A stretch of 64,000 nt of DNA from Sphingomonas sp. 3P27F8 (GTDB lineage Bacteria > Pseudomonadota > Alphaproteobacteria > Sphingomonadales > Sphingomonadaceae). Under the pieces are notes generated by a model that saw only the letters and a program-made list of their open reading frames with translations, did not search any database and had not been told where the DNA came from. Shown here piece by piece: positions 45,232 through 54,919 of this stretch (position 1 is its first letter; every line of letters starts with the position of its first letter). The translations under genes and the position numbers were made by a program. Location: positions 248,001-312,000 of the forward strand of contig NZ_SCNL01000001.1 of NCBI RefSeq assembly GCF_005502745.1, in the 5' to 3' direction.

Positions 45232-45707
45232 CGCTTGGGGCCCCGGCTATACGATCACCACAACGAGCCGATCGGATAGCCTCAGATTGGCGAATATGCA
45301 GCCCACACGCCTCTCATCGGGGGTACGTGCCCGTCGGCTATTGGCCTGCGCGAATATCGCACTTGATTTATCTAAATGACTGGATCGAAAGGCTATTTCT
45401 TTCCGGGCCGCCAGATCTGCTTGAGATACTATTGTATCAAAACAATATGAGTTGGTCGTGATACTATATAAAGTGGTAATACCGAATTCACAAACTTCCG
45501 ACAGATATATTGCTGCAAATTGGTTCAAAATAAAAATATCTATGCCAATATACATATTCTTAGATTGATGCAAAATACTTAGATCTAATAATTTTTGCAC
45601 CATATTTTGATATACGATCTTCCTGTCGCGCAGGTCTATTTTCTTTTATCGTGCTTCAATCGTATTTTTACCAAGATCATTATTATATTCTCTTTTCATC
45701 GCATATT
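45232..45707. other. AT-rich non-coding region
   Basis: About 480 bp whose composition falls sharply below the rest of the window, with many TA steps and T-runs, especially from ~45400. Possible ORFs on both strands are compositionally driven and have no ribosome sites or family likeness. Such stretches are typical targets of MucR or H-NS-like proteins; the next gene is MucR-like. Confidence 0.6.
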
Positions 45708-45752
45708 TTGTTATTTTTTCTTTTATGTTGGTATATTGACGGACGTGACGTC
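45708..45752 (+). promoter_or_regulatory. Candidate promoter and palindrome of the mucR-like gene
   Basis: TTGTTA (45708-45713), 18-base spacer, TATATT (45732-45737), and a palindrome GACGT-g-ACGTC (45742-45752) at the predicted start of transcription. Fits an autoregulated promoter; ribosome site AAAAGGAG follows before ATG 45793. Confidence 0.4.
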
Positions 45753-45792
45753 GCTGCTATTGACAGACGAACTAAGTTAAAAGGAGCGTCGC

Positions 45793-46293
45793 ATGTCCGA
45801 AGATTCCGTCGATACCAATGCGGTCGAGCTCGCTACCGAGTTGACCATTGCATGGCTGTCGAACCCGAACACGCGCGCGTCTAGCGAAGATGTGCCGGCG
45901 TTTCTGAAGCAGATGCACGATGCAGTTACGACCCTGTCCGGCGAAATAGAGACTAATGTCGTTGCAGATACGACTGTGGAGTTCGTCCCCGCTGTCTCTG
46001 TGCGCAAGTCGCTCGCATCGAAAGACTTCATCATTTCGATGATTGACGGAAAGCCTTACAAGACTTTGCGCCGCCATCTCGCTGGGCAGGGGTTGACGCC
46101 GGCGGAATACCGTCAACGTTATGGGCTGAAGCCGGATTATCCGATGGTCGCCGAAACCTATTCGGAAGCCCGTCGTGCGATGGCGAAGAAGATCGGCCTT
46201 GGCCGCAAGCCGGGCATGAAGCGGAAGGCCGAAAGCGAAAGCCCGACTGCGCCCACGCGCAGCCGCCGCAAGAGCGCGCAGACCGACGGCTGA
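45793..46293 (+). CDS. MucR/Ros family transcriptional regulator lacking zinc ligands
   Basis: 166 residues. The N-terminal half is acidic and helical (NAVELATELTIAWLSNPNTR, oligomerisation region). The Ros/MucR DNA-binding domain spans ~75-140: VPAVSVRKSL, DFIISMIDGKPYKTLRRHL, LTPAEYRQRYGLKPDYPMVAETYSEARR, IGLGRKPG. At the classic Cys-x2-Cys/Asp...His-x-His positions, Cys is Ser, Asp remains, the first His remains, and the second is Gln. Some Mesorhizobium Ros homologues fold without zinc, so it may still bind DNA. A basic tail (RSRRKSAQTDG) ends it. MucR proteins control exopolysaccharide and motility genes. Confidence 0.85.
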   Translation: MSEDSVDTNAVELATELTIAWLSNPNTRASSEDVPAFLKQMHDAVTTLSGEIETNVVADTTVEFVPAVSVRKSLASKDFIISMIDGKPYKTLRRHLAGQGLTPAEYRQRYGLKPDYPMVAETYSEARRAMAKKIGLGRKPGMKRKAESESPTAPTRSRRKSAQTDG

Positions 46294-46306
46294 TTGTCGT
46301 AGAGGC

Positions 46307-46341
46307 GCCCGCTTTCCTGCTAAAACGCTGCGGAAGCGGGC
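46307..46341. terminator. Hairpin between convergent mucR-like and hydrolase genes
   Basis: Arms GCCCGCTTTCC and GGAAGCGGGC (one bulged T) form a ~10-bp stem in the 106-bp gap. No U-run follows, so it is a probable but not classical transcription end. Confidence 0.4.
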
Positions 46342-46399
46342 AAGGCGTCTGTGCCAACGGCTAGGTTTAAGCACGATCAGTCTGCGATCGCTCCACGCG

Positions 46400-47362
46400 T
46401 CAGATTCGCGTCAGCCAATCGAGCAACAGGTTATTCACCTCCACTGGGCGCTCTTGCTGCGTCCAGTGGCCGCAACCCTCTAAAATATATCCTTCCAAGC
46501 GCGGCACCAGTGGCTGCATCAGCGCCACCGGATCGGTGACCGCGCCGAAAAGGGTCGTAGCCGGATCTTTGCTGCCACCGATGAACAGAGCAGGCTGCTC
46601 TATCAGGCGCTCGCGATAGGGCTGGAGCCATGCAAAATCGCGTTCGTGGTTGCGGTAACGATTGATCGGCCCGCGAAAGCCGGACGCCTCAAATTCGGCG
46701 ACATAATAGTCCAGATCATCGGGCGTCAGCCACGCCGGAAACGGCTGAGGATCGACCATCTGCTCCAGCAATGTCGCGCCGGCAGCCTTGTCCGGCCAGG
46801 TGCCGACCGGCGCATCGCCGGATATAGCATAGTAGAATTTGCGTAAAAAATCGCGCACGTCGCGTTCTGCTTCGATCTCGGGCGGGCCCTCGGCCTGAAA
46901 CCATTCCTGATAGAAGAAGCGCCCCTTCGCCGTGAATGCCGCGCGGAACACCTCGGTGAACGGGCGAGACGGTACTCCAGCGTATGGCACTGAGAGCGCC
47001 GCCACCGCGCGAAAGCGCTCGGGATGAACGAGGGCACTGTTCCACACCATCGGAGCGCCCCAGTCATGACCGACCAGAATGACCGGGCCAGACGGTTGCA
47101 ACGCAGCAGCAGCCGCCACGATGTCCGCCACCATGTGCTCCATCGCGTAGCTACCTACCGAACCTGGCTTTTCCGATCCGCCATAACCGCGCACATCGAT
47201 CGCTGCGGCCGTGAATCCCGCGCGCGCGATCGGCCCGATCTGATGCCGCCACGAATACCAGCTTTCGGGAAACCCGTGAACCATGAGGACGAGCGGGCCC
47301 GTACCCTCGACCGCGACACGCAGCCGTACCGCCCCCGTATCAATAAGCTGGAAATCCGGCAC
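46400..47362 (-). CDS. Alpha/beta hydrolase, epoxide hydrolase-like
   Basis: 320 residues. Oxyanion segment LMVHGFPESWYSWRHQI (~35), nucleophile elbow VGHDWGAPMVWN with Asp (~105), acid in FIGGSKDPAT (~265) and His in EGCGHWTQQE (~300) form the soluble epoxide hydrolase pattern; two Tyr candidates sit in the cap. No ATG is available at the right place; the GTG at 47362 is 7 bases after AAGGAG and gives VPDFQLIDTGAVRLR. A dehalogenase or other hydrolase is possible. Convergent with mucR. Confidence 0.85.
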   Translation of the reverse strand: MPDFQLIDTGAVRLRVAVEGTGPLVLMVHGFPESWYSWRHQIGPIARAGFTAAAIDVRGYGGSEKPGSVGSYAMEHMVADIVAAAAALQPSGPVILVGHDWGAPMVWNSALVHPERFRAVAALSVPYAGVPSRPFTEVFRAAFTAKGRFFYQEWFQAEGPPEIEAERDVRDFLRKFYYAISGDAPVGTWPDKAAGATLLEQMVDPQPFPAWLTPDDLDYYVAEFEASGFRGPINRYRNHERDFAWLQPYRERLIEQPALFIGGSKDPATTLFGAVTDPVALMQPLVPRLEGYILEGCGHWTQQERPVEVNNLLLDWLTRI

Positions 47363-47442
47363 CCACACTCTCCTTGACGTTTTGTTGCTGAAGAATACCC
47401 GGATCATGACAGAAAGATGGGTGCGCGATAGGCCCCGCGCGT

Positions 47443-48129
47443 ATGCACAAAATTGCCTTTGCCATCGCCCTTGCGTCCTCCCTATTCCCCTCAGCCAGCT
47501 TTGCCGAGACCCGACAGGACGAAGCGATCTGGGTCAACGCCACTGTTATGGGGCGGATCGACGGGGGGCTGGTTTTTTTCGCGGAAGTGCAGCCGCGCAT
47601 CGTTGAAGGCGCGTCGCGACTCGGACAGGTGATCTACCGCCCAGCGATCGGCTGGCAATTCTCGAACGCCGTCACTGCCTATCAGGGCTATGCCCGCGTC
47701 GTCGAACCCCACAAGGACGGAGGGGAAGCTCGGATTGAGGATCGGCTGTTCCAGCAGATCACCTGGAACGTCGGCAAAATCGGGTCGCTGGAGGTGCAAT
47801 CGCGTACCCGGCTAGAACAGCGATGGCGGTCGGATGCCGAAGGCATGTCGCTGCGCGTACGGGAGATGTTGCGCTTCGAATATCCACTGGCTGACGCCGA
47901 ACGGCGGGTAGCCGCGCTGGGCTGGGTTGAGGGGTTCGCCGGGCTAAAATCGGCCCGCTGGGGCGGGGTGTCCGGTTTCGACCAACTCCGTACCTTCGCC
48001 GGGCTCGAAATTCCGCTACCCGGCAAATCGACGATCGAGGCCGGCTACCTCAATCAGACACGCCACGTACGTGGCGGGCAGAGCGATATGTCGCACATCG
48101 CATCGCTCACGCTGTTCGTCCGACCCTGA
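47443..48129 (+). CDS. DUF2490 outer-membrane-type protein
   Basis: 228 residues with signal peptide (HKIAFAIALASSLFPSASFA). The rest is alternating beta-strand sequence with RPAIGWQFSNAVTAYQGYARV, RIEDRLFQQITW and RTRLEQRWRSDAEG, matching the DUF2490 family of predicted outer membrane barrels. Divergent from the hydrolase gene and followed by a strong bidirectional terminator. Function unknown. Confidence 0.82.
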   Translation: MHKIAFAIALASSLFPSASFAETRQDEAIWVNATVMGRIDGGLVFFAEVQPRIVEGASRLGQVIYRPAIGWQFSNAVTAYQGYARVVEPHKDGGEARIEDRLFQQITWNVGKIGSLEVQSRTRLEQRWRSDAEGMSLRVREMLRFEYPLADAERRVAALGWVEGFAGLKSARWGGVSGFDQLRTFAGLEIPLPGKSTIEAGYLNQTRHVRGGQSDMSHIASLTLFVRP

Positions 48130-48151
48130 AACCGCGTGGAAGCATTAATAG

Positions 48152-48184
48152 AAAGCGCCCGGGAATTGCTTCCCAGGCGCTTTT
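48152..48184. terminator. Bidirectional intrinsic terminator
   Basis: AAAGCGCC-c-GGGAA / TTCCC-a-GGCGCTTTT with a TTGC loop: 13 paired bases around one mismatch, T-run on both strands. Serves DUF2490 (plus) and ctaD (minus). Confidence 0.85.
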
Positions 48185-48210
48185 GTCGCTTCTTCGATCA
48201 CACCGACTGA

Positions 48211-49890
48211 TCAATGATGACCGTCGTCATCGATCACTGGCAGCGTCTCAAATTGATGGTACGGCGGCGGCGAGGAAAGCGTCCATTCCAGCGTCGTCGC
48301 CCCTTCGCCCCAAGGATTGTCTCCGGCCTTCTTACCCGCGATCAGCGAGATGATCACGTTAACGAAGAACACCGCCATGCCCGCCGCCATTATCATATAG
48401 CCGATCGTAGCAATCTGGTTCCAGTGCGCGAAGCCATCAGGATAATCCGGGTAACGACGCGGCATACCCTGGAGCCCCAGGAAATGCATCGGGAAGAACA
48501 TCACGTTCACGCCGATGAAGAATACCCAGAAATGCAGGTGTCCCAGCGCCTCGTTGAGCATCTTCCCCGACATCTTCGGGAACCAGTAATAAAAACCGGC
48601 GAACAGCGAGAATACCGCGCCGAGCGACAGCACGTAGTGAAAATGCGCCACGACGTAATAGGTGTCCTGCATGTAATCATCTACACCACCATTGGCGAGC
48701 ACGACGCCCGTCACGCCGCCGACGGTAAACATGAAGATGAAGCCGATCGCCCATACCATCGGGGTGCGGAACGTGAGACTGCCGCCCCACATCGTTGCGA
48801 TCCACGAAAAGATTTTGATGCCGGTCGGCACCGCGATCACCATGGTCGCGGCGGTGAAATACATCTTGGTGTTTACGGAAAGGCCGGTGGTGAACATGTG
48901 GTGCGCCCACACGACGAAACCGACCACGCCGATCGCGACCATGGCATAAGCCATGCCGAGATAGCCGAACACTGGTTTGCGGCTGAAAGTGGAGATGATC
49001 TGACTGACGATGCCGAAGCCCGGCAGGATCATGATGTACACTTCGGGATGGCCGAAAAACCAGAACAGATGCTGGTACAGGATCGGGTCACCGCCACCGG
49101 CCGGATCGAAGAAGGTGGTGCCGAAGTTTCGATCGGTAAGCAGCATGGTGATCGCTGCGGCAAGCACCGGAAGCGCAAGCAGAAGCAAGAACGCGGTCAC
49201 CAGCACCGACCATACGAACAGCGGCATTTTATGCAGCGTCATCCCCGGCGCGCGCATATTGAAGATCGTCGTAATGAAGTTGATCGCGCCCAGGATCGAC
49301 GACGCACCTGCGAGGTGAAGCGACAGGATCGCCATATCGGTGGACGGCCCCGGCTCGCCATAGGTGGAAAGTGGCGCATAGAGGGTCCAGCCGTTGCCGG
49401 CGCCGCCGAAAAACGGAGAGGCAAGCAGCAAAGAGAAACTGGGGATCAGCAGCCAGAACGAGATGTTATTCATGCGTGGGAACGCCATGTCAGGCGCGCC
49501 GATCATCAGTGGTACGAACCAGTTGCCGAACGCACCAATCATCGCCGGCATCACCATGAAGAACACCATGATGAGGCCGTGCGCGGTCACGAGGACGTTC
49601 CATAAGTGCAGCGACTCGTCGAGACTTGCCTCGCCGCCATGCAGCATACTGGCCCAGCCCTGGAGATACTGGATGCCCGGATGCATCAGTTCTGCACGCA
49701 TCAGACCTGAAACCGCGCCGCCAATGATCCCTGCGCAGATTGCAAAGATCAGATAGAGGGTGCCGATGTCCTTGTGGTTGGTCGACATGAACCACCGGGC
49801 GAAGAAGCCCGGCTTGTGATCGGCGTCATGATGATGATCGTGCGCGTGATGCGCCTCGAATGCCGAAGGATGAATTGCGGTGTCGGTCAT
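48211..49890 (-). CDS. ctaD: Cytochrome c oxidase subunit I (aa3 type)
   Basis: 559-residue haem-copper oxidase core with twelve membrane helices. Haem/Cu ligands: [16 protein letters not shown] (haem a His), [18 protein letters not shown] (CuB His-Tyr), WAHHMFTTG and [13 protein letters not shown] (haem a3/a His). The K-channel Lys and D-channel Asp regions look normal. A histidine-rich N-terminus ([13 protein letters not shown]) precedes helix 1. It follows ctaC by 2 bp; a terminator lies right behind, so ctaB/ctaG/ctaE are elsewhere. Confidence 0.97.
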   Translation of the reverse strand: MTDTAIHPSAFEAHHAHDHHHDADHKPGFFARWFMSTNHKDIGTLYLIFAICAGIIGGAVSGLMRAELMHPGIQYLQGWASMLHGGEASLDESLHLWNVLVTAHGLIMVFFMVMPAMIGAFGNWFVPLMIGAPDMAFPRMNNISFWLLIPSFSLLLASPFFGGAGNGWTLYAPLSTYGEPGPSTDMAILSLHLAGASSILGAINFITTIFNMRAPGMTLHKMPLFVWSVLVTAFLLLLALPVLAAAITMLLTDRNFGTTFFDPAGGGDPILYQHLFWFFGHPEVYIMILPGFGIVSQIISTFSRKPVFGYLGMAYAMVAIGVVGFVVWAHHMFTTGLSVNTKMYFTAATMVIAVPTGIKIFSWIATMWGGSLTFRTPMVWAIGFIFMFTVGGVTGVVLANGGVDDYMQDTYYVVAHFHYVLSLGAVFSLFAGFYYWFPKMSGKMLNEALGHLHFWVFFIGVNVMFFPMHFLGLQGMPRRYPDYPDGFAHWNQIATIGYMIMAAGMAVFFVNVIISLIAGKKAGDNPWGEGATTLEWTLSSPPPYHQFETLPVIDDDGHH

Positions 49891-49892
49891 AG

Positions 49893-50987
49893 TCAGCGTC
49901 CCGTCGCGCCAGCGGCAGCCGCGTTCGCGGGCGTCGCCTGGGCGGTGTTGACAGAGGTAGCGGCATTCGCGGCCGGGGCTGCGGAGTTGGCGGCGGGATC
50001 AGCCGGGGCTGCGATGGCGGCAGGTGCCGCAGCGGGCTTGGAAGCGCCCGGCATCGTGCCGCCCTTGGCCTTCACCCATGCCGCAAATTCCGCCGGTGAA
50101 ACGGCTTCCACCGCGATCGGCATGAGCGCGTGGCGGGCGCCGCACAGCTCGGAGCATTGACCGAAATACAGGCCGGGCTTTTCAATTGTGAAGCTGGTCT
50201 CGTTTAGGCGACCGGGCACTGCGTCCAGCTTGATCCAGAAAGCGGGGACCGCCCAGCTGTGGATCACGTCATTGGCGGTGGTGATGAGGCGAATCGGCAC
50301 GCCAACGGGCAACACAATACGGTTGTCGACGGCAAGCAATCGCGGCCCGTCCGCATCGGTGCGGAAACGCTCACCGGCTGCGACCTGACTTTTTTCCTTC
50401 AACATGTTTGCGGTGATCTCGATCCCGCCATTGTCGGGATATTGGTAGCTCCAATACCATTGATTGCCGATCGCTTTCAGCGTGATCGCATTGGCGGGCG
50501 CCGGCTTGTACTGCGCCGACAAAAGCCCGATCGAGGGCACCGCCACTGCGACCAGGATCAGCACCGGCACGAGCGTCCACACGATTTCAATCGCTGTGTT
50601 GTGGCTGGTTTTCGTCGGCACCGGATTCGCCGCCCGGCGATAACGAATTCCAACCCAGATCAACAACCCGAGAACGAAAAGCGAAATAACGGTGATGAGC
50701 GGAAACAGGATGTAATCGTGAAAGTTGTGAGCGCGCTGCCCCACCTTGGTGACCTGCGGCTGGATACGCATCAGCCCGTCGGTCGGCTGGCCAATCATCG
50801 GCTTCACCGTCATGGCGGGTGCACCGTCCATCGCCAGTTCTGGCGAGGTCGGCGCGGCTGCAGCGGGCACCGCTGCGGTGGTGGCCGCAGCCTTATCCTG
50901 CGCTGCGGGCGCCTGTGCCGATACGGGCGTTAACCCGGCCAGCGCGAGGCCGGCCGCGAGAGCCAGTCCTTTGAACGCGATCTTCAT
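49893..50987 (-). CDS. ctaC: Cytochrome c oxidase subunit II
   Basis: 364 residues. Signal peptide ([22 protein letters not shown]), an Ala-rich segment, two membrane helices ([21 protein letters not shown] and [17 protein letters not shown]), and the periplasmic CuA domain with [21 protein letters not shown] and [16 protein letters not shown] ~55-residue Ala/Pro-rich tail extends beyond the usual end. Located upstream of ctaD with a 2-bp gap. Accepts electrons from cytochrome c. Confidence 0.96.
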   Translation of the reverse strand: MKIAFKGLALAAGLALAGLTPVSAQAPAAQDKAAATTAAVPAAAAPTSPELAMDGAPAMTVKPMIGQPTDGLMRIQPQVTKVGQRAHNFHDYILFPLITVISLFVLGLLIWVGIRYRRAANPVPTKTSHNTAIEIVWTLVPVLILVAVAVPSIGLLSAQYKPAPANAITLKAIGNQWYWSYQYPDNGGIEITANMLKEKSQVAAGERFRTDADGPRLLAVDNRIVLPVGVPIRLITTANDVIHSWAVPAFWIKLDAVPGRLNETSFTIEKPGLYFGQCSELCGARHALMPIAVEAVSPAEFAAWVKAKGGTMPGASKPAAAPAAIAAPADPAANSAAPAANAATSVNTAQATPANAAAAGATGR

Positions 50988-51180
50988 CGTCTTGTTGTCA
51001 CCCCTGCCTGTCCCGGCTTCATATCACCGCCAGCGCGGCGCAGATTCCGTCCATTCGGCCTGCGCTATACGCAGCCGCTCCCCTCGCCTCAAGCGCATAA
51101 GGCCATTTTTGCCGCGCAACATTGCGTGCGTCTCCGTGGGACCGTATCTGCGCTGGGCTGCGAGACGTGAAAGGACGGGC

Positions 51181-51765
51181 ATGAACGAAGACGAGGTGCT
51201 GGCCGAGTTTCGCGCGGCGGACGCGTTGCTCGAAGGGCATTTCATCCTGTCGTCCGGTCTGCGTAGCCCGCGTTACCTGCAATGCGCGCGTGTGCTGATG
51301 GACCCGCAACGCGCCGCGCGGCTGGCCAAGGCGCTCACTGATCGCCTCCCGGCGGCGTTACGTGCCCGCATCACCGCAGTCGTGTCACCCGCGATGGGCG
51401 GCGTGATCGCCGGGCATGAAATCGCGCGCGCGCTGGGAGTCGAGGCGATGTTTGTCGAGCGGCCAAGCGGCACGTTCGAGTTGCGGCGCGGCTTCCGTCT
51501 TGCGCCCGGTCAGGAAGTGCTAATGATGGAGGATGTCGTCACCACCGGCCTATCCAGCCGCGAGGCGATAAGGGCGATCGAGGCGGCAGGCGGGCAGGTG
51601 ATTGCTGGGGCAGCGCTGGTCGATCGCTCGAACGGCACAGCGGATCTCGGCGTGCCCTTCTTTCCGCTGATCCGGCTCGATGTGCCAACGTATGAGGTCG
51701 ACGCGGTTCCGCCCGAACTCGCCGCGATTCCAGCGATCAAGCCCGGCAGCAGGGCAACGGCGTGA
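51181..51765 (+). CDS. pyrE: Orotate phosphoribosyltransferase
   Basis: Joins orotate and PRPP to OMP in pyrimidine synthesis. [19 protein letters not shown] at the N-terminus and the PRPP motif [14 protein letters not shown] (~120) are clear. ATG 51181 has AAGGA 7 bases upstream; 194 aa, normal. First of a tightly coupled run pyrE-pdxJ-acpS-lepB-AI2E-maiA in which most neighbours overlap by 4 bp. Confidence 0.95.
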   Translation: MNEDEVLAEFRAADALLEGHFILSSGLRSPRYLQCARVLMDPQRAARLAKALTDRLPAALRARITAVVSPAMGGVIAGHEIARALGVEAMFVERPSGTFELRRGFRLAPGQEVLMMEDVVTTGLSSREAIRAIEAAGGQVIAGAALVDRSNGTADLGVPFFPLIRLDVPTYEVDAVPPELAAIPAIKPGSRATA

Positions 51766-52490
51766 GCAATATTCTGCGCCTGGGTGTCAACATCGATCAT
51801 GTCGCGACCGTCCGCAACGCCCGAGGCGGGGCGACGCCCGACCCGGTGCGCGCCGCACTGCTCGCGGCGGCAGCGGGCGCAGACGGGATTACCGCGCATC
51901 TTCGGGAGGATCGTCGACACATCACCGACGGCGATATCGCCAAGCTTTCCAAAGAGCTGACGATCCCGCTCAATCTGGAGATGGCGGCGACGGAGGAAAT
52001 GCTCGACATCGCGCTGAAGCATCGCCCACACGCTGCCTGCATCGTACCGGAAAAGCGCGCTGAAAGAACCACTGAGGGCGGTCTGGACGCCGCTGGTCAG
52101 TTCGATCATCTTGCGCCGATGATGCGCACACTGAGCGCGGCAGGGATCCGAGTGTCGCTGTTCATCGAACCCGATGCGGGCCAGATCGATGCGGCGGTCC
52201 GGCTGGGGGCACCGGTGGTTGAGCTGCACACCGGGCGCTATGCCGAACTCGTCGGAGAAAGCCGGACGGCAGAGTTGCGTCGTCTGTCGGACGCGGCGGC
52301 GCTGGCGGCCAAGAACGGGATCGAGGTACACGCCGGGCACGGCCTCACTTTCGACAATGTCGCCCCCATCGCCGCCATCCCGCAAGTACGCGAACTCAAT
52401 ATCGGGCACTTTCTGATCGGCGAGGCGATCTTCGTCAGCCTCACCGAAAGCGTACGCCGGATGCGCGCGCTGATGGACGAAGCGCGGTGA
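51762..52490 (+). CDS. pdxJ: Pyridoxine 5'-phosphate synthase
   Basis: Closes the pyridine ring of vitamin B6. [17 protein letters not shown] with active-site residues, [18 protein letters not shown], catalytic His/Glu in ELHTGRYAE and [10 protein letters not shown]. 242 aa; GTG start overlapping pyrE by GTGA. pdxJ-acpS-lepB is a widespread gene order. Confidence 0.96.
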   Translation: MSNILRLGVNIDHVATVRNARGGATPDPVRAALLAAAAGADGITAHLREDRRHITDGDIAKLSKELTIPLNLEMAATEEMLDIALKHRPHAACIVPEKRAERTTEGGLDAAGQFDHLAPMMRTLSAAGIRVSLFIEPDAGQIDAAVRLGAPVVELHTGRYAELVGESRTAELRRLSDAAALAAKNGIEVHAGHGLTFDNVAPIAAIPQVRELNIGHFLIGEAIFVSLTESVRRMRALMDEAR

Positions 52491-52891
52491 TCGTCGGCCT
52501 CGGCTCCGATCTGTGCAATATCGAGCGGATTCAGTCTTCGCTCGATCGTTTCGGCGCGCGGTTCGAGCAGCGCGTCTTCACCGATGTCGAGCGCGCGAAA
52601 GCGGCGAAGCGCCCACTTACCCGCGCAGGCACCTTTGCCAAGCGTTTCGCCGCCAAAGAGGCTTTCTCCAAAGCGGTTGGAACCGGATTCAAGCGCGGCG
52701 TGTTCATGCGCGACATCGGCGTAGTCAACGCCCCCTCCGGCGCGCCGACCCTGGCGCTGACTGGCGGTGCAAAGGCTAGGCTTGACGCGATGATCCCGGA
52801 AGGCCACGTCGCCCGCATTCACCTGACCCTTACCGACGATCACCCCTGGGCGCAGGCGTTTGTGATCATCGAGGCGGTCGCAACCGAGTAA
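52487..52891 (+). CDS. acpS: Holo-[acyl carrier protein] synthase
   Basis: Transfers 4'-phosphopantetheine to [17 protein letters not shown] with the Mg-binding Asp, and [16 protein letters not shown] with the conserved Glu/Lys (~45-60). 134 aa; GTG start overlapping pdxJ by 4 bp. Adds to the fatty-acid genes in this window (plsX, fabH). Confidence 0.94.
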   Translation: MIVGLGSDLCNIERIQSSLDRFGARFEQRVFTDVERAKAAKRPLTRAGTFAKRFAAKEAFSKAVGTGFKRGVFMRDIGVVNAPSGAPTLALTGGAKARLDAMIPEGHVARIHLTLTDDHPWAQAFVIIEAVATE

Positions 52892-52895
52892 TATC

Positions 52896-53840
52896 ATGGC
52901 CGAGGAGCTGGCATTGACGAGCGAACCGCCGGCCGCGCCGGAAACCGCCACGCGTCGCGGGATCGACTGGCGTGGCGAAGTGCGCGGCATGTTCTGGCTG
53001 ATCCTCGCGGTGCTGGGCTTCCACAGCTTCATTGCGAAGCCATTCTATATTCCAAGCGAATCGATGCTGCCGGGCCTTGAGGTGGGCGACCGGCTGGTTG
53101 TCTCCAAATATGCTTACGGCTGGTCGTTCGTTTCGCCGACGATCCCCAATCCGGTCGCGATCTTCGAAAGCGTCGTGCTGCGCCAGTCGGAGGATAGTTG
53201 GTCGGTCCAGCTTCCCTTCATCAAGGGGCGGCTGTGGGGCAAGATGCCGGAGCGCGGCGATGTCGTGATCGTCACTCCGCCGGGTCAGTCGAGCGACTAC
53301 ATCAAGCGCGTCATCGGCCTGCCCGGCGATACGCTGGAGGTTCGTGGCGGAGTGGTGATCCTCAATGGCCGGCCAATCCCGCGCAGCGCGATACATTATC
53401 GCGACCTTCCGGTGGATGCCAACGCTACCTGCGATCCTGCGCAATATCCCGGCGCGCGCCTCACTCTCGCGAACGGCACCACCGTTTGTCGCCTCCCGCT
53501 TGTTACCGAAACCTTGCCCAATGGCCGCCGCTACGAGACGGTCGATCTTGAGCCGGACAGCCCCGGTGATTTTTATCACGCGGGCAATCCGATCACGATC
53601 CCCGCGGGCCATGTATTCCTGATGGGCGATAACCGCGATCGTTCTGCCGACAGCCGTTTCGCGCTCGGCGGGCTGGAGCGTGGGCTTGGCGGCCCTGTGC
53701 CGTGGGAGAATTTGGGTGGCCGCGCCGAATTCATCACCTTCTCGGTGGATGGTTCGGCGACCCTCAATCCGCTTTCGTGGTGGTATTCGCTGCGCGCTGG
53801 ACGCGCCGGCACTTCGCTTCATCCGGAGCAGGCCAAGTGA
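52896..53840 (+). CDS. lepB: Signal peptidase I
   Basis: 314-residue inner membrane peptidase cleaving signal peptides in the periplasm. One N-terminal membrane segment (GMFWLILAVLGFHSFIAKPFYI), catalytic Ser in IPSESMLPGLEVGD (~55), Lys in SDYIKRVIGLPGD (~135), and box E GDNRDRSADSR (~245). A ~50-residue insert between Lys and box E (VDANATCDPAQYPGARL) is typical of this branch. Confidence 0.96.
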   Translation: MAEELALTSEPPAAPETATRRGIDWRGEVRGMFWLILAVLGFHSFIAKPFYIPSESMLPGLEVGDRLVVSKYAYGWSFVSPTIPNPVAIFESVVLRQSEDSWSVQLPFIKGRLWGKMPERGDVVIVTPPGQSSDYIKRVIGLPGDTLEVRGGVVILNGRPIPRSAIHYRDLPVDANATCDPAQYPGARLTLANGTTVCRLPLVTETLPNGRRYETVDLEPDSPGDFYHAGNPITIPAGHVFLMGDNRDRSADSRFALGGLERGLGGPVPWENLGGRAEFITFSVDGSATLNPLSWWYSLRAGRAGTSLHPEQAK

Positions 53841-54919
53841 GCCGCGGCAACCGCATGGAGGTCGTCGAGGGCGCCAGCCCGCACGAGGTCCGCAATCCGG
53901 AAACACGCCGCGAAATCCGCCGTGCCGCCGTCTGGTTCGGCATGGCATCCGCGATCGCACTCGTCGTGCTGCTGATCCAGCCGCTCCTCATCATCTTCGC
54001 CGGCTTGGTGTTTGCCGCGCTGCTCGATGGCGGAGTTCGCCTGCTCGGGCGCGTGCTGCCGATCGGGCGCGGCTGGCGGTTGCTGATTGTCTGCCTGCTG
54101 ACAATCGCCTTCCTCATCGGCACTTTCTACATCGCCGGGGTGCAGATCACCGATCAGGTGACCCAGCTCCGGTCCACCGTCGAGGCGCAGGCGACGCGCG
54201 TGCTCGGGTGGCTTTCTGCGCAGGGCTTGCTGCCGGGTGCCAAGGACATTTCAGGCATAGCGCGCGAGGCGTTGTCCTCGGTCGGTCGACTCACCTCATG
54301 GGTCGGCACCGCGTTCGGCGCGCTGACCACGATGTTCATGATAATGGTGATCGGCCTGTTCGTGGCGATGGACCCAAAGGTCTACGATCGCGGTCTGCAA
54401 TGGATGGTCCCGGAGGATAACCGGCGCGAATTCGCGGTAACCGTGCGCGAGATGGGAAAGACGCTACGTCGGCTGCTCGCGGGACGCCTCGTCGGCATGG
54501 CCGCGGAAGGCGTGCTGGTCGGCGTCGCGTTGGCAATCGCGGGTGTGCCAATGGCCCTGATTCTAGGCATCCTGACAGGGATGCTCGCCTTCATTCCCAA
54601 TATTGGCGCCTTCATCTCCGGGGCGCTAACGATCGCAGTCGGTTTTTCGGCCGGGATGAACACTGGCTATGCGGCCATCGCCGTTTATGTCGCGGTCCAG
54701 TTGTTCGACGGCTATGTCGTGATCCCGATGGTAGCCAAGCGGGCGGTGGACCTCCCCCCTGCGTTAACGCTGGGTACGCAGATTCTGGCGAGCGCGTTAT
54801 TTGGCATCATGGGCCTTGCGCTTGCGGATCCCATGACAGCGCTTATCAAGACGGCGATGGAGCGCCGTTCCGAGCATGTGGAGGATCAGGACGCCATCGC
54901 CGTCGACGCCACGCCGTGA
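53837..54919 (+). CDS. AI-2E family transporter/permease
   Basis: About 360 residues with seven or eight membrane helices: ASAIALVVLLIQPLLIIFAGLVFAALL, LLIVCLLTIAFLIGTFYIAGVQI, then LILGILTGMLAFIPNIGAFISG and a late FDGYVVIPMVAKRAVDLPPAL typical of the family (former UPF0118). Members export autoinducer-2 or act as Na/H antiporters. The GTG 53837 (GTGA with lepB) or ATG 53855 are possible starts. Substrate unknown here. Confidence 0.88.
   Translation: MSRGNRMEVVEGASPHEVRNPETRREIRRAAVWFGMASAIALVVLLIQPLLIIFAGLVFAALLDGGVRLLGRVLPIGRGWRLLIVCLLTIAFLIGTFYIAGVQITDQVTQLRSTVEAQATRVLGWLSAQGLLPGAKDISGIAREALSSVGRLTSWVGTAFGALTTMFMIMVIGLFVAMDPKVYDRGLQWMVPEDNRREFAVTVREMGKTLRRLLAGRLVGMAAEGVLVGVALAIAGVPMALILGILTGMLAFIPNIGAFISGALTIAVGFSAGMNTGYAAIAVYVAVQLFDGYVVIPMVAKRAVDLPPALTLGTQILASALFGIMGLALADPMTALIKTAMERRSEHVEDQDAIAVDATP

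Noticed and set aside
45247-45884. ORFs on both strands in the AT-rich region, including a hydrophobic 61-residue and a 118-residue frame
   Set aside because: Low-complexity Ile/Phe/Leu-rich products expected from AT-rich DNA, no ribosome sites, no family likeness.
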